64,000 bases of DNA, taken from positions 62,001-126,000 of IMG/VR virus record IMGVR_UViG_3300027759_000002, one strand, 5' to 3'. The notes beneath the pieces are model-generated. The model was not told where the DNA came from. It did no database searches and saw nothing but the letters and a program-made list of their open reading frames with translations. The number at the start of each line of letters is the position of its first letter. Position 1 is the stretch's first letter. Origin of the DNA: a virus. The position numbers were made by a program, and so were the translations under genes. This document shows positions 1-9,378 of the stretch, one piece after another.

Positions 1-1
1 A

Positions 2-1978
2 TATGTTGCACAGAATATCACGGCAGGTTTTGCTAATGCTGCATTTGTAACAGCTAATGCTTCTTATGCATCTCAGAATACTACAGCATCATTCGCTAAC
101 GGTGCCTTCATAACTGCTAATGCATCTTACACATCACAAAACACCACGGCATCATTTGCTAACAGTGCCTTTGTAACTGCTAACGCAGCCTTTAATGCAG
201 CCAACACCGGCAGTGCAGATGCATATGCAAGAAGTACAGCCAATGCAGCTTTCGTTACCGCAAACTTAGCATACAGTACAATTATTACAGCCAGTAATAC
301 AGCTTCAGTTTATTATATAACCAGAAATTTTACTGGTGATGGTAACACGAATACATTTTCAATTTCATCTAACACAACTGCAAATAGTATACTTGTTTTT
401 GATAATGGTATTACACAAAATCCACTAACAGATTATAGTGTAACAGGAAATACTATTACTTTTGTGGATACTCCAGCAAATGGAACAATAATTCAAGTAC
501 GTGAATTATTAAGTAATGTTCCTGTTGTTACAGACAACTCCAATTCTGCTTTTGTTAGAGCAAACTCCGCATATGCAACAGCAAATGCTGCCTTCTTACA
601 AGCCAATAATTCTACTGATAGTTGGGTAAGAACTCAAGCTAATAATGCATATGATAAGGCCAATAGTGCTGGCAGTTTTGCTAATGGTGCCTTCATAACT
701 GCTAATGCTGCCTTTAATGCGGCCAATAACTCAACAGATACTTGGGTAAGAACACAAGCAAACGCAGCATACAATGCAGCCAATTCTGGTGCATCATTTG
801 CTAATGGTGCCTTCATAACAGCCAATGCAGCATATGCTTGGGGCAATCATGCTTCTGCTGGATATGCAACAACAACTTATGTTGGTAATGCAATTGCAAA
901 TCTTGTAAACTCTGCGCCAACAACGTTAGATACATTAAATGAATTGGCAACTGCGTTAGGTAACGATGCCAACTTTAGCACAACAATTGCAACATCAATA
1001 GGTGTAACCAACTCATTTGCAAACGGTGCATTTCTAAGAGCCAATGCGTCTTATATTGCACAAAATACCACAGCAACATTTGCTAATGCAGCTTTTATAA
1101 CTGCTAATGCATCATATACAGCACAAAATACAACTGCTGGATTTGCTAACGCATCTTACATAACAGCCAATTCTGGTGCATTATTTGCTAACAGTGCCTT
1201 TGTAACCGCTAATGCTTCTTATGCCTCTCAGAATACCACAGCATCATTTGCTAATGGTGCTTTCGATAAAGCAAACTCAGCTGCATCATTCGCTAACGGT
1301 GCCTTTGTAACTGCTAACGCAGCCTTCAATGCAGCTAACAATGCAACGGATCCGTGGGTTAGAAATCAAGCCAACAACGCATACAATACAGCTAACGCAG
1401 CTTTCATAGCAGCCAATACTGCCGGTGGTGCAGACACTTGGGCAAGAGCGCAAGCAAATGCGGCTTACAATAAAGCAAACACCAGTTCTACTGCAACATT
1501 AACAGGTTTTGTTGATGTGTTTACTGGCGATGGTTCAAATTCAGCATTCACTTTGTCAACAACACCAGACAGTGAAAACATAATCTTTGTTTCTGTACAA
1601 GGTGTGATGCAACCTAAAACTTCTTATAGTTTATCAGGAAACATTTTAACATTTGATTCTGTTCCACCAAACACAGCATACATTGAAGTCACAACATTAT
1701 CAGGTACAAATATAAGTTCTAGTAGTTTAATATATAGAACATATACAGGCAACAATACTGCAACAAACTTTACAGTAACCTCTGGTGTAAATGTAAACAA
1801 TTTACTTGTTGCAGAAAACGGTATTTTACAGAGACCAACTACAGACTACACAGTATCTGGTGCAAACGTAGTATTTGCAACTGCGCCTGCCACTGGTGTT
1901 GATATTCAAGTGCGTGAATTAGCAGTTACAGTATCTTCAGCTGAAACATTAAGCCCATTTTTATTAATGGGTGGATAA
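2..1978 (+). CDS. Tail fibre shaft protein with ANGAF repeats, 5' truncated by window edge
   Basis: The reading frame is open from base 2 and enters from outside the window, so the start is missing; 658 residues are visible. It is a low-complexity Ala/Asn/Ser/Thr protein built of repeats around the core FANGAF, interspersed with STDxWVRxQANNAY units. It contains one 'TLDTLNELATALG' fibre segment and three copies of a roughly 60-residue beta module: nt 331-516, nt 1507-1700 and nt 1735-1920, each ending in a V(R/T)xL-type strand. It ends in LSPFLLMGG, a tail shared with other fibres here. Phage fibres with such repeats are trimeric shafts; that role is inferred. It heads a cassette followed by a 109-residue protein and a Gly-rich protein. 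Confidence 0.75.
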   Translation, partial: YVAQNITAGFANAAFVTANASYASQNTTASFANGAFITANASYTSQNTTASFANSAFVTANAAFNAANTGSADAYARSTANAAFVTANLAYSTIITASNTASVYYITRNFTGDGNTNTFSISSNTTANSILVFDNGITQNPLTDYSVTGNTITFVDTPANGTIIQVRELLSNVPVVTDNSNSAFVRANSAYATANAAFLQANNSTDSWVRTQANNAYDKANSAGSFANGAFITANAAFNAANNSTDTWVRTQANAAYNAANSGASFANGAFITANAAYAWGNHASAGYATTTYVGNAIANLVNSAPTTLDTLNELATALGNDANFSTTIATSIGVTNSFANGAFLRANASYIAQNTTATFANAAFITANASYTAQNTTAGFANASYITANSGALFANSAFVTANASYASQNTTASFANGAFDKANSAASFANGAFVTANAAFNAANNATDPWVRNQANNAYNTANAAFIAANTAGGADTWARAQANAAYNKANTSSTATLTGFVDVFTGDGSNSAFTLSTTPDSENIIFVSVQGVMQPKTSYSLSGNILTFDSVPPNTAYIEVTTLSGTNISSSSLIYRTYTGNNTATNFTVTSGVNVNNLLVAENGILQRPTTDYTVSGANVVFATAPATGVDIQVRELAVTVSSAETLSPFLLMGG

Positions 1979-1987
1979 GGAAAGAAC

Positions 1988-2317
1988 ATGGCAATCACAT
2001 ACAAAGTTTTAGGACAATCAAACCCGCTGGCAACAACAGCAACAACACTTTATACGGTGCCAGCAGCAACAAGTGCAATAGCTTCAACTATTACTATTTG
2101 TAATCAATCGGCTAGTAATGATTTTTATAGAATTGCAATACGACCAGCAGGTGCAACATTGGATCCAAAACACTATATTGCATACAATGGTGCTATTCCA
2201 TCTTACGATAGTATCAGTTTAACAATTGGTATCACACTAGCTAGTACTGATATAGTTACAGTATATGCAGGTACTGCAAATCTAAGTTTCAACTTGTTTG
2301 GTTCGGAGATTAGTTAA
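1988..2317 (+). CDS. 109-aa fibre-cassette protein, copy 1
   Basis: Small Thr/Ala-rich protein of predicted beta character beginning MAITYKVLGQSNP and ending FNLFGSEIS. It is clearly paralogous to the products at 5074-5403 and 17842-18171: same length, same LGQxNPxxxTATTxYTVPA opening and same FGSE/FGTE ending. It lies between an ANGAF fibre and a Gly-rich protein, and its stop overlaps the next start (TAATG). Function is unknown. Constant position suggests a linker or cap joining shaft and adhesin; this is inference. Confidence 0.75.
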   Translation: MAITYKVLGQSNPLATTATTLYTVPAATSAIASTITICNQSASNDFYRIAIRPAGATLDPKHYIAYNGAIPSYDSISLTIGITLASTDIVTVYAGTANLSFNLFGSEIS

Positions 2318-3282
2318 TGGTGGTAAAAACGCACAGCACAGAAAAACTTAGTGCTAAGGTTTTTAATAGCACAAGTATATCTAATCCATCAATACCAACA
2401 GCAAACGCAATTGAATATCTTGTCGTTGCTGGTGGTGGTGGCGGTGGTGCTTGGCTTGGTGGTGGCGGTGGTGCTGGTGGTTTTAAAACTGCAGCTGGTT
2501 TTGCAGTATCTCCTGGTGTATCATTAACAGTAACAATTGGTGCAGGTGGTGCTGGTGCAGCTGCATCAACAAACCTTGCAGGTGCGAACGGCACAAATTC
2601 ATCATTCTCAACAATTACATCTTTAGGCGGTGGTTATGGAGGATCGGGCATTGCAGGTAAAGGCGCATCAGGTGGTTCTGGCGGTGGAGGTTCTGATTCA
2701 GGAAGTGCTAGCGTAGCATCAGGTGGTGGTGCGGGCACCGCAGGACAAGGCAACAACGGTGGCGGTGGACTTGATGGATCAGGCGGCGCAGGCGGAGGTG
2801 GCGGTGGTGCTGGCGCTGCAGGTTCTAATGCTATAGCAGCATCTTTCCCTTCTGGTGGAAACGGCGGAGCTGGATTATCTTCATCAATAACCGGAACATC
2901 ATTGTATTATGCAGGCGGTGGTGGTGGCGGTTGTTATAATACTGGTGTAAAAGGTGGTGACGGCGGCGCAGGCGGTGGCGGTGGCGGTAGTACGTGGTCA
3001 GGCACAACTGCCGGCACTGGCGGTAGTAATGGTGGCGGCAACGGTAATGTAGGTGCTGTTGCAGGCGCAGGTGGTATTAATTCTGGCGGTGGCGGCGGAG
3101 GTTCTAATGGTACTGCAGGATATACTTCAAGTGGTGCAGGTACAGGTGGTTCAGGCATAGTTGTTATTCGTTATGCAGTTGATTATAAAGCAGCAACAGC
3201 AATTACCGGTTCACCAACAGTTACAGTTGCCGATGGTTACAGAGTTTATAAATGGACCAGTTCAGGTTCTATTACATTCTAA
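2317..3282 (+). CDS. Polyglycine-rich tail adhesin-like protein, copy 1
   Basis: 321 residues with a central region of dense GGGG/GGxGG runs (about residues 38-285), followed by a short beta segment (GSGIVVIRYA) and a C-terminal module ending GSITF. Gly-rich sandwiches of this kind form the receptor-binding head of gp38 adhesins in T2-like and S16-like phages, so a receptor-binding role is plausible but not shown. It starts on a TAATG overlap with the preceding 109-aa gene. The extreme Gly content creates Pro-rich antisense open frames that are not genes. Confidence 0.75.
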   Translation: MVVKTHSTEKLSAKVFNSTSISNPSIPTANAIEYLVVAGGGGGGAWLGGGGGAGGFKTAAGFAVSPGVSLTVTIGAGGAGAAASTNLAGANGTNSSFSTITSLGGGYGGSGIAGKGASGGSGGGGSDSGSASVASGGGAGTAGQGNNGGGGLDGSGGAGGGGGGAGAAGSNAIAASFPSGGNGGAGLSSSITGTSLYYAGGGGGGCYNTGVKGGDGGAGGGGGGSTWSGTTAGTGGSNGGGNGNVGAVAGAGGINSGGGGGGSNGTAGYTSSGAGTGGSGIVVIRYAVDYKAATAITGSPTVTVADGYRVYKWTSSGSITF

Positions 3283-3291
3283 GAAAATAAT

Positions 3292-4527
3292 ATGACACTC
3301 AAAATTACAACAGATAACATAGCAACAGCAGCACTAAATTCTTTAGGTGGTGGTATTAAGATATCATCTGTAACTTTTACAGGTAGTGCTACTGCTGCAA
3401 GGATAACCGGTGGTGAAACTGTAACAGTTAATGGTTCTGGTTTTAAAGCTGCTTCAATCGTTTATGTAAACGAAACTAGTTGTAACACCACCTATGTAAG
3501 TGGTGCAAGTTTAACATTTATAAGTCCAGCCAAAACTGCTGGTACATATAATGTCTATGTTTATAATGATGATGGTTCTTCTGGAATTAAACCTGCTGGT
3601 ATATCCTTTAGTGATGTGCCTATATGGTCAACTGCAAGTGGTTCTTTAGGTTCTTCATTTGTCGATGCAAGCACATCAATTACAATAAGTGCAAACAGTG
3701 ATACCACAATTGCTTACAGTGTTACATCAGGCAGTTTGCCAACAGGATTAAGTTTAAATTCAAGTACGGGTGTAATCTCTGGTACTACTACAGGTTCAGC
3801 TGCTACTTATAATTTTACAATTACAGCTACTGATGCTGAGTTACAAACAACTAGTAGAAGTTTTAGTATAAATGCTGTTACTGGTGTTGAATTAAAAACG
3901 CCAGCTGGCAAAACAAAACTACTAGGATTACAATTTAATGCTAGTGGTTTAACAGTAACAGGTTCTTACACAGTTACAACAGTAGGAACATTATCCTATC
4001 AATCAACTGGTGGTGTTAGTAATTCTGGTTTTGCAACTGGATGGGGAACAGGTACCTACTTAACAATAGACCAATTAACTGACAACTCATCAACAAGAAG
4101 TAAAACTTATGTTGCTTGGTATAAAGGCACGCAAAGTAATACTGGAGGTTCTTATTCACCTAGTGTTGGAATCTTTGCTAACACCGGAAATGCCACTTAT
4201 TGGGGTTTAGGTATGAGTAACGGAAAAATCACAGTAGCAAATGGAACAGATAATCAAGGAACAACTAGTGTTAACACAGGCAGCTGGGTTATGTTAGCAT
4301 GGGTTGTTAAATCCACTCTAAGAGTAGATTCTTATGTCAATGGAGTTAAAGAAACTTCTGCTAGTAATATTTTAGTTAATAGTAATTACATGGGAACAAA
4401 TTATATAGGAACACAATACCCTTATCCAGGTGTAGCATCTCCTACATCACTAGATGCAATTCAGATTATAGATGGTGAATTGACTGATTCAGAAATTCTT
4501 TCCATATATACCGGCACAGCGATTTAA
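3292..4527 (+). CDS. Tail protein with Ig-like and LamG-like domains
   Basis: 411 residues. About residues 20-105 resemble an IPT/TIG-type Ig fold (GGETVTVNGSGFK). Residues 105-200 match a putative-Ig (He_PIG) pattern with LPTGLSLNSSTGVISGT. The C-terminal ~200 residues look like a concanavalin/LamG carbohydrate-binding fold (YVAWYKGTQ, GSWVMLAWVV, SYVNGVKE, DAIQIIDGEL). Such domains in phage tail proteins usually bind surface polysaccharide. It follows the Gly-rich protein by 9 nt, so it is probably co-transcribed with that cassette. Domain calls are from pattern recognition only. Confidence 0.65.
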   Translation: MTLKITTDNIATAALNSLGGGIKISSVTFTGSATAARITGGETVTVNGSGFKAASIVYVNETSCNTTYVSGASLTFISPAKTAGTYNVYVYNDDGSSGIKPAGISFSDVPIWSTASGSLGSSFVDASTSITISANSDTTIAYSVTSGSLPTGLSLNSSTGVISGTTTGSAATYNFTITATDAELQTTSRSFSINAVTGVELKTPAGKTKLLGLQFNASGLTVTGSYTVTTVGTLSYQSTGGVSNSGFATGWGTGTYLTIDQLTDNSSTRSKTYVAWYKGTQSNTGGSYSPSVGIFANTGNATYWGLGMSNGKITVANGTDNQGTTSVNTGSWVMLAWVVKSTLRVDSYVNGVKETSASNILVNSNYMGTNYIGTQYPYPGVASPTSLDAIQIIDGELTDSEILSIYTGTAI

Positions 4528-4538
4528 AGGATTAAAAA

Positions 4539-4778
4539 ATGGCAACAAAAATCAACAGAAGAAACATAGACAACCAAACATTAATTGATTTAGGATATAC
4601 AAGTTCAGACACATTTACTCAGGTTAAATTTCCTTTGGGTGATTACGGTTCAGTAGCACAAGAAATTTTTGGTGGATTAGGTCTAGAACAGTATGGTAGA
4701 ATTTGGGATAATAAAACAACAATATCAGTTTTTTATCCAGATAGTTTAATCCCACTCGATGCGGGTTATTTAACATAA
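4539..4778 (+). CDS. Small hypothetical protein in fibre locus
   Basis: 79 residues, not recognised. It begins MATKINRRNIDNQTLIDLGY and is preceded by an AGGATT ribosome-binding site 11 nt after the previous stop. Coding bias and spacing fit a real gene. It ends just before a late-promoter motif (4774-4781, overlapping the stop), so it closes the first fibre cassette. Confidence 0.6.
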   Translation: MATKINRRNIDNQTLIDLGYTSSDTFTQVKFPLGDYGSVAQEIFGGLGLEQYGRIWDNKTTISVFYPDSLIPLDAGYLT

Positions 4779-4781
4779 ATA
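4774..4781 (+). promoter_or_regulatory. Late promoter motif CATAAATA
   Basis: CATAAATA lies 19 nt upstream of the start at 4801. It resembles the T4 late consensus TATAAATA read by gp55-RNA polymerase; gp55 is encoded at 44352. Confidence 0.55.
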
Positions 4782-4800
4782 CTTATATTAAGGAATATAA

Positions 4801-5070
4801 ATGGCTACACAACTACAATTTAGGCGAGGAACTACTGCACAGACCATAATCTTTACCGGAGCAACCGGAGAAGTTACTGTTGACACAACTAAAGGTGTGG
4901 TAGTCGTGCATGATGGTACAACTGTAGGTGGTACACCATCAGTCACCGAAGCATTTGCAAGGTCTTCCGCAAATACAGCAAATTCTTCATACGCAACCGC
5001 TAATGTTGCATTAGTAAACGCTAATGTTGCATTAACATATACAAACACTTTTTTATTAATGGGAGCTTAA
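4801..5070 (+). CDS. Short fibre protein, Mtd-N-like domain with repeats nearly deleted
   Basis: 89 residues. The N-terminus (LQFRRGTTAQ, GATGEVTVDTTKGVVVVHDG) looks like the N-terminal domain of phage tropism-determinant/tail fibre proteins. Only about two weak AN-type repeats follow before the FLLMGA tail that ends the long fibres. It therefore looks like a minimal version of the long fibre genes, with head and tail kept and the shaft lost. It is followed by the same 109-aa and Gly-rich partners, and SD AAGGAA precedes the start. Confidence 0.65.
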   Translation: MATQLQFRRGTTAQTIIFTGATGEVTVDTTKGVVVVHDGTTVGGTPSVTEAFARSSANTANSSYATANVALVNANVALTYTNTFLLMGA

Positions 5071-5073
5071 CAA

Positions 5074-5403
5074 ATGCCATCGGTCTTAAAAATTTTAGGT
5101 CAATCTAATCCAGCACCAAATACTGCAACAACTCTTTACACAGTGCCAGCAGCAAACAGCACAGTAATTTCTACAATTTCAATTGCAAATTTGTCAGCAA
5201 ATACCACAGGTTTTAGAATTGCTTGTCGTCCAGCTGGTGCATCATTGGCCAATTCACAATACATTTCATACGACACAGTTTTAGGTGCAAGTGATACTGT
5301 TGCTTTGACATTAGGTTTAACACTAGCAGCAACTGATGTTCTTACTGTTTATGCTAACACAGGCAACGTTACCTTTAGTGCGTTTGGTTCGGAGAATTAC
5401 TAA
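5074..5403 (+). CDS. 109-aa fibre-cassette protein, copy 2
   Basis: Paralogue of the proteins at 1988 and 17842, with the same length, LGQSNPAPNTATTLYTVPA opening and FSAFGSENY end. It sits 3 nt after the short fibre gene and overlaps the Gly-rich gene (TAATG). Function unknown; part of the repeated three-gene cassette. Confidence 0.75.
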   Translation: MPSVLKILGQSNPAPNTATTLYTVPAANSTVISTISIANLSANTTGFRIACRPAGASLANSQYISYDTVLGASDTVALTLGLTLAATDVLTVYANTGNVTFSAFGSENY

Positions 5404-6296
5404 TGGCAATTAAAAAATCTTCCTTAAGTGGATTAGCTTTTAATAGGACTATATCTTACCAGCAACCAGTCGCTTCAGCTGGCGGTGGTGGCGGTGCTGT
5501 CACAGTTGGACCTACGGCCACAGGTGGTACAGTTACTACATTTATAGATGCAAATAATGCAACTTACAAAGTACATACATTCACATCAAGTGGTTCATTT
5601 GTAGTAAGTTCTTTAGGTGCATCCAATAATAGTATTGAATTGTTAGTTGTGGGTGCTGGTAGTGGTGGCCATACGAGTACAACCGGTGGTGCTGGTGGCC
5701 AAGTAAAATATTATGGTGCAGAAAATTCAAATCTTTTTACTAGAGATATAGCTGTTGAGGGTTCAGCACTAGCAACTTTAGCAGCAGCAACATACACAGT
5801 AACAATTGGTGGTGGCCAAGCAGCTGGGACTGTTGGTACTGCAACATCATCTTCTTTTATCGGAACAGGCATAAGTGTAACATCGACTGGTGGATCAAAT
5901 CCACAAAGCGGACAAACCAGTTGGATATATTCTATCAGTGGCAATGGTTTCCAAACAGGTACATCAGGTAGCAATTATTATTCACACGGTGGTTCTGGTG
6001 CAGCAGGCCGAGGAAGTCCCCTTGGTGGTGATGTAGGTGGTGGAGGTGGACCTCCACAATATTTTATGATAAAAGGAAACACAGTTACATTTGTTGGTGG
6101 CGGCGGCGGTATTGGAATTAATAGTGGATATGGACAAAACTATGAAAGATACAGAGGAATTGGTGGCCAAGGTGCCGGTAGAGCAGATGAAACTGGTGTA
6201 GCTAACATGGGTGGCGGTGGCGGCGCAGGCTGGAATGGCAGCGGTGCAAAAGCTGGTGGTTCAGGTATTGTAATTGTTAAATATAGAATTTCTTAA
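5403..6296 (+). CDS. Polyglycine-rich tail adhesin-like protein, copy 2
   Basis: 297 residues. An N-terminal segment with GGGGG at about residue 28 is followed by a beta region and repeated Gly tracts (GGAGG, GGGGG, GAGRA). It closes with GGSGIVIVKYRIS, matching the GSGIVVIRY element that ends the Gly-rich region in the paralogues. The extra C-terminal module (…GSITF) of copies 1 and 3 is absent, so this copy ends at the adhesin core. Receptor-binding is inferred by analogy to Gly-rich gp38 adhesins. Confidence 0.7.
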   Translation: MAIKKSSLSGLAFNRTISYQQPVASAGGGGGAVTVGPTATGGTVTTFIDANNATYKVHTFTSSGSFVVSSLGASNNSIELLVVGAGSGGHTSTTGGAGGQVKYYGAENSNLFTRDIAVEGSALATLAAATYTVTIGGGQAAGTVGTATSSSFIGTGISVTSTGGSNPQSGQTSWIYSISGNGFQTGTSGSNYYSHGGSGAAGRGSPLGGDVGGGGGPPQYFMIKGNTVTFVGGGGGIGINSGYGQNYERYRGIGGQGAGRADETGVANMGGGGGAGWNGSGAKAGGSGIVIVKYRIS

Positions 6297-6305
6297 GAGG
6301 TAAAA

Positions 6306-6686
6306 ATGGCACATTTCGCACAAATAGATGAAAACAACATCGTAACAAAAGTTCTAGTAATAGAACAAGATGTGATTGATACAGGTTTATTCGGAGAACC
6401 TAGTTCTTTCGTACAAACAAGTTACAACACACATGCCGGTGTACACACATTAGGTGGAACACCATTGAGAAAGAATTATGCTGGTACAGGATATACTTAT
6501 GACTCAGGTCGTGATGCATTCATACCACCTAAACCATATAATAGTTGGACATTAGTAGAAGACACTTGTTTGTGGACTGCGCCAGTCGCTATGCCTACAG
6601 ATGGTAAAGTGTATAGTTGGGATGAAGAAACACTTTCATGGAAAGATATCTCTGACGGAGAATCAACACCAGTAGTAACTGTTTAA
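6306..6686 (+). CDS. Conserved fibre-locus protein (MAHFAQIDENN family)
   Basis: 126 residues beginning MAHFAQIDENNIVTKV, with RKNYAGTGYTYDSGRDAFIPPKPY and a Trp-rich end (SWTLVEDTCLWTAPV, YSWDEETLSW). I recognise this type from T4-like cyanophage tail-fibre regions, where it is annotated only as hypothetical or tail-fibre-associated. SD AGAGGT is 8 nt upstream. Molecular role unknown. Confidence 0.7.
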   Translation: MAHFAQIDENNIVTKVLVIEQDVIDTGLFGEPSSFVQTSYNTHAGVHTLGGTPLRKNYAGTGYTYDSGRDAFIPPKPYNSWTLVEDTCLWTAPVAMPTDGKVYSWDEETLSWKDISDGESTPVVTV

Positions 6687-6701
6687 AAGGTTTATATTAT
6701 T

Positions 6702-7079
6702 ATGTCATCGCATGAACTTGGTTATTTTGGAAACATTTGGGTTAGACAACATGTTTTGGAAAGAAAGGAAGATAAAGCTCCTGGCCACAAACATTTTTTT
6801 GACCATGTAACGTTACTAACAAAAGGTAAAGTAGAAGTTACTGTTGAAGGTAAAGAACCAAAACAATTCACCGCACCAACTTTTATTATTATTAAAAAAG
6901 AACAAGAACATAAAATTGTTGCTTTAGAAGATGACACAATTTATTATTGTGTATTTGCTTTAAGAAATATTGATGGGGAAGTGGTTGAAGATATTTATGG
7001 AGAACAGCATGATCCCAATTCAGCACAAACATGTCCAGAAGATTATTGGGAAAAAGTAAAAAAGATTGAAAACATTTAA
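6702..7079 (+). CDS. Cupin-fold protein, copy 1
   Basis: 125 residues with a single cupin barrel. The motif GHKHFFDHVTLLTKGKVEV carries histidines positioned as metal ligands, followed by KEQEHKIVALEDDTIYYCVFALR as the second cupin motif. It is paralogous to 22554-22922 (same HKHxFxHxT and ALEDxTxxYCxxALRN elements). Small cupins can be sugar epimerases, isomerases or metal-binding proteins; the substrate cannot be read from sequence. Position among fibre genes suggests an accessory to tail fibres or surface sugars, which is inference. Confidence 0.7.
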   Translation: MSSHELGYFGNIWVRQHVLERKEDKAPGHKHFFDHVTLLTKGKVEVTVEGKEPKQFTAPTFIIIKKEQEHKIVALEDDTIYYCVFALRNIDGEVVEDIYGEQHDPNSAQTCPEDYWEKVKKIENI

Positions 7080-7100
7080 GAGATATCACTTCAATAAAAA

Positions 7101-8033
7101 ATGTCACTATTAAAAATAAAACCATTTATTATAGATGATACAACTGCAAGTGATGCATTTGTACGGGCTAATGCAGCCTTTGGCCAAGCAAACACGGCAG
7201 CTGCATTTGCAAATGGTTCCTTTGATAGAGCTAATGCGGCATTCAATACAGCCAATAATGCAACCGACAGCTGGGTTAGAACACAGGCCAACAACGCATT
7301 TAATTCAGCCAACTCCGGTGCAACATTTGCTAATGCATCATTTACAACCGCAAACTCCGGTGCAACATTTGCTAACGGTGCTTTCTTAAGAGCAAATTCA
7401 AGTTACGAACAATCAAACAATGCAGCCTCATTTGCTAATGGTGCCTTTGCTTCTGTTAATTCTAGTGCCTCATTTGCGAACAGTTCTTTCATAACAGCCA
7501 ATGCAGCTGCATCGTTTGCTAACGGTGCTTTCGATAGGGCTAATTCCAGTTATGGAGTTGCAAACACAGGTTCTTCTTTTGCAAATGGTGCTTTCTTACA
7601 AGCAAACAATGCAGGTTCATTTGCTAACGGTGCTTTTGTAACTGCAAATGCTGCGGCCAGTTTTGCTAATGGTGCTTTTGATAGGGCTAATGCTGCCTAT
7701 GCTCAGGCAAATACAGGTTCCACAGATACATGGGTGAGAAACCAAGCCAACAATGCATACAGTACTGCTAATGCAGCCTTCTTAAAAGCAAATACTGGTG
7801 GAGCAGGCATCACCTATACTGCATCAAACACTGCACCAACAAGTCCGAAAGTGGGAGACCAATGGTACATAATTGCAACAGACATTCTTTATGAATATAT
7901 AAACGATGGCACAAGTAACAATTGGGTAGATATAGTATCACCAACATTTTCAAACACAACTACTGCATCTTCAACAACAAGTTCCACAAATAATGCCAGG
8001 GTTGTTGGGTATTCATTAGTATTCGGAGGATAA
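7101..8033 (+). CDS. Tail fibre shaft protein with ANGAF repeats
   Basis: 310 residues. After a short N-terminus (MSLLKIKPFIIDDTTASDAF) come about 13 tandem FANG(A/S)F units to residue ~215. A distinct C-terminal segment then reads TAPTSPKVGDQWYIIATD…YEYINDG, a pattern frequent in phage fibres, and ends YSLVFGG. Likely a trimeric shaft. It is followed directly by a 118-aa small protein and a Gly-rich protein, repeating the cassette order. No good SD precedes the ATG. Confidence 0.75.
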   Translation: MSLLKIKPFIIDDTTASDAFVRANAAFGQANTAAAFANGSFDRANAAFNTANNATDSWVRTQANNAFNSANSGATFANASFTTANSGATFANGAFLRANSSYEQSNNAASFANGAFASVNSSASFANSSFITANAAASFANGAFDRANSSYGVANTGSSFANGAFLQANNAGSFANGAFVTANAAASFANGAFDRANAAYAQANTGSTDTWVRNQANNAYSTANAAFLKANTGGAGITYTASNTAPTSPKVGDQWYIIATDILYEYINDGTSNNWVDIVSPTFSNTTTASSTTSSTNNARVVGYSLVFGG

Positions 8034-8034
8034 A

Positions 8035-8391
8035 ATGGCCGCACCAAATTTAATCAGTGCAAATACAATAACAGGCAAGACTGCCACAGCAAACTGTACA
8101 ACCGTATCATCAAATGTTATTACTGTTTCAGCTAATACAGTTGTAAAATTAAATTCAATAATTTTTACAAACTATAATAACTCAGATGTGGTTTCTGCTA
8201 ATGCAATAATCAATCGTAGTGGCACAACATATTTCTTAGGTGCAAAAGTTAACGTACCTCCAAATTCAACATTAGTTTTATTAGGTAAAGATAGTCCAAT
8301 TTATTTGGAAGAAAATGATGTGTTGCAAACTGTTGTGAGCGCAAACTCAGCAATACACATGTCAGCGGGTTATGAATTAATTACTATCTAA
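8035..8391 (+). CDS. 118-aa fibre-cassette protein
   Basis: 118 residues, beta-rich and Asn/Thr/Val-rich (VSANTVVKLNSIIFTNYNNSD). It occupies the slot held by the 109-aa proteins in the other cassettes but shares no obvious opening or ending motif with them, so it is a positional replacement or a strongly diverged relative. It starts 1 nt after the upstream stop (TAAAATG). Confidence 0.65.
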   Translation: MAAPNLISANTITGKTATANCTTVSSNVITVSANTVVKLNSIIFTNYNNSDVVSANAIINRSGTTYFLGAKVNVPPNSTLVLLGKDSPIYLEENDVLQTVVSANSAIHMSAGYELITI

Positions 8392-8392
8392 A

Positions 8393-9346
8393 ATGAGAAC
8401 AAGAAGTAATTTTGGTATCATAGGTACAACACAAACAATATTAGGTAGTTCTAGTGGTGGTGTATACTCTGCTGATGACCAAAGAATAGCTAAAGCTGCA
8501 GGCAATTGGCCTGCGCCAAGAATCAACATACAAGCACTTATTGTTGCAGGTGGTGGAGGTGGTGGAGGTTCCGTTAATTATTCGGGAGGCGGCGGTGCTG
8601 GTGGATTACTGTATGGTACCATAATAGTTTCAGCTGGAGCATATACTGTTACAGTTGGTGCTGGCGGAGGCACAAATGCAAGCGGTTCAAACAGTTTAAT
8701 TACATGTCCATCATCAGTTTCTTTTGTTGCATCTGATGGATCAATTGTCGGCACATCAATTACTGCAATAGGTGGTGGTCGTGGTGGTTATTATGCCACT
8801 TACAGTGGTCTTGGTGGCGATGGTGGTTCTGGTGGTGGCGGTGGTCATGGGTCAAATGCAGGTGGCGCAGGTACTGTTGGTCCTCCTAGACAAGGATATG
8901 GTGGCGGTACAGGATTCAACGCAGCATCTGCAAGTGCTGGTGCAGGTGGTGGTGCAGGTGGTGCTGGTGCATCAGGTACAGTAAATAGTAATGGCGCAGC
9001 TGGCGGTGTTGGATTATCTTTTAATATATCAGGAACATCAACCTATTATGCAGGCGGTGGTGGTGGCGGTGTAGAAAATATTAGCGCTTACGCAGGTGGT
9101 GCAGGTGGTCTTGGTGGTGGCGGACGTGGCGCTGGTAACAATGGCGGTCAACAAAATGGCACAGTTAATACAGGCGGTGGTGCCGGTGGCGGTGGTAGTG
9201 CCACTACAGGTGGTTCTGGTATTGTAATCATACGGTTTGCAGATTCTAATCCGGCAGTTACAGCAACATCAGGTTCACCAACATACACAGTAGCAGGTGG
9301 TTATAGAGTTTATGTATTTAATGCTTCAGGCTCCATTACGTTCTAA
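8393..9346 (+). CDS. Polyglycine-rich tail adhesin-like protein, copy 3
   Basis: 317 residues. Gly-rich runs span about residues 50-280 (GGGGGGG, GGGGHG, GGGGGG). GSGIVIIRFAD then precedes a module ending GGYRVYVFNASGSITF, nearly the same ending as the protein at 2317-3282 (GYRVYKWTSSGSITF). This shows recent shared ancestry of the two cassettes. Likely a receptor-binding adhesin by analogy only. Confidence 0.75.
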   Translation: MRTRSNFGIIGTTQTILGSSSGGVYSADDQRIAKAAGNWPAPRINIQALIVAGGGGGGGSVNYSGGGGAGGLLYGTIIVSAGAYTVTVGAGGGTNASGSNSLITCPSSVSFVASDGSIVGTSITAIGGGRGGYYATYSGLGGDGGSGGGGGHGSNAGGAGTVGPPRQGYGGGTGFNAASASAGAGGGAGGAGASGTVNSNGAAGGVGLSFNISGTSTYYAGGGGGGVENISAYAGGAGGLGGGGRGAGNNGGQQNGTVNTGGGAGGGGSATTGGSGIVIIRFADSNPAVTATSGSPTYTVAGGYRVYVFNASGSITF

Positions 9347-9352
9347 TAAATA
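9345..9352 (+). promoter_or_regulatory. Late promoter motif AATAAATA
   Basis: AATAAATA overlaps the stop codon of the preceding gene and lies 26 nt upstream of the start at 9379. Confidence 0.5.
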
Positions 9353-9378
9353 TTCATAATACAACAGAGATATTTTAA

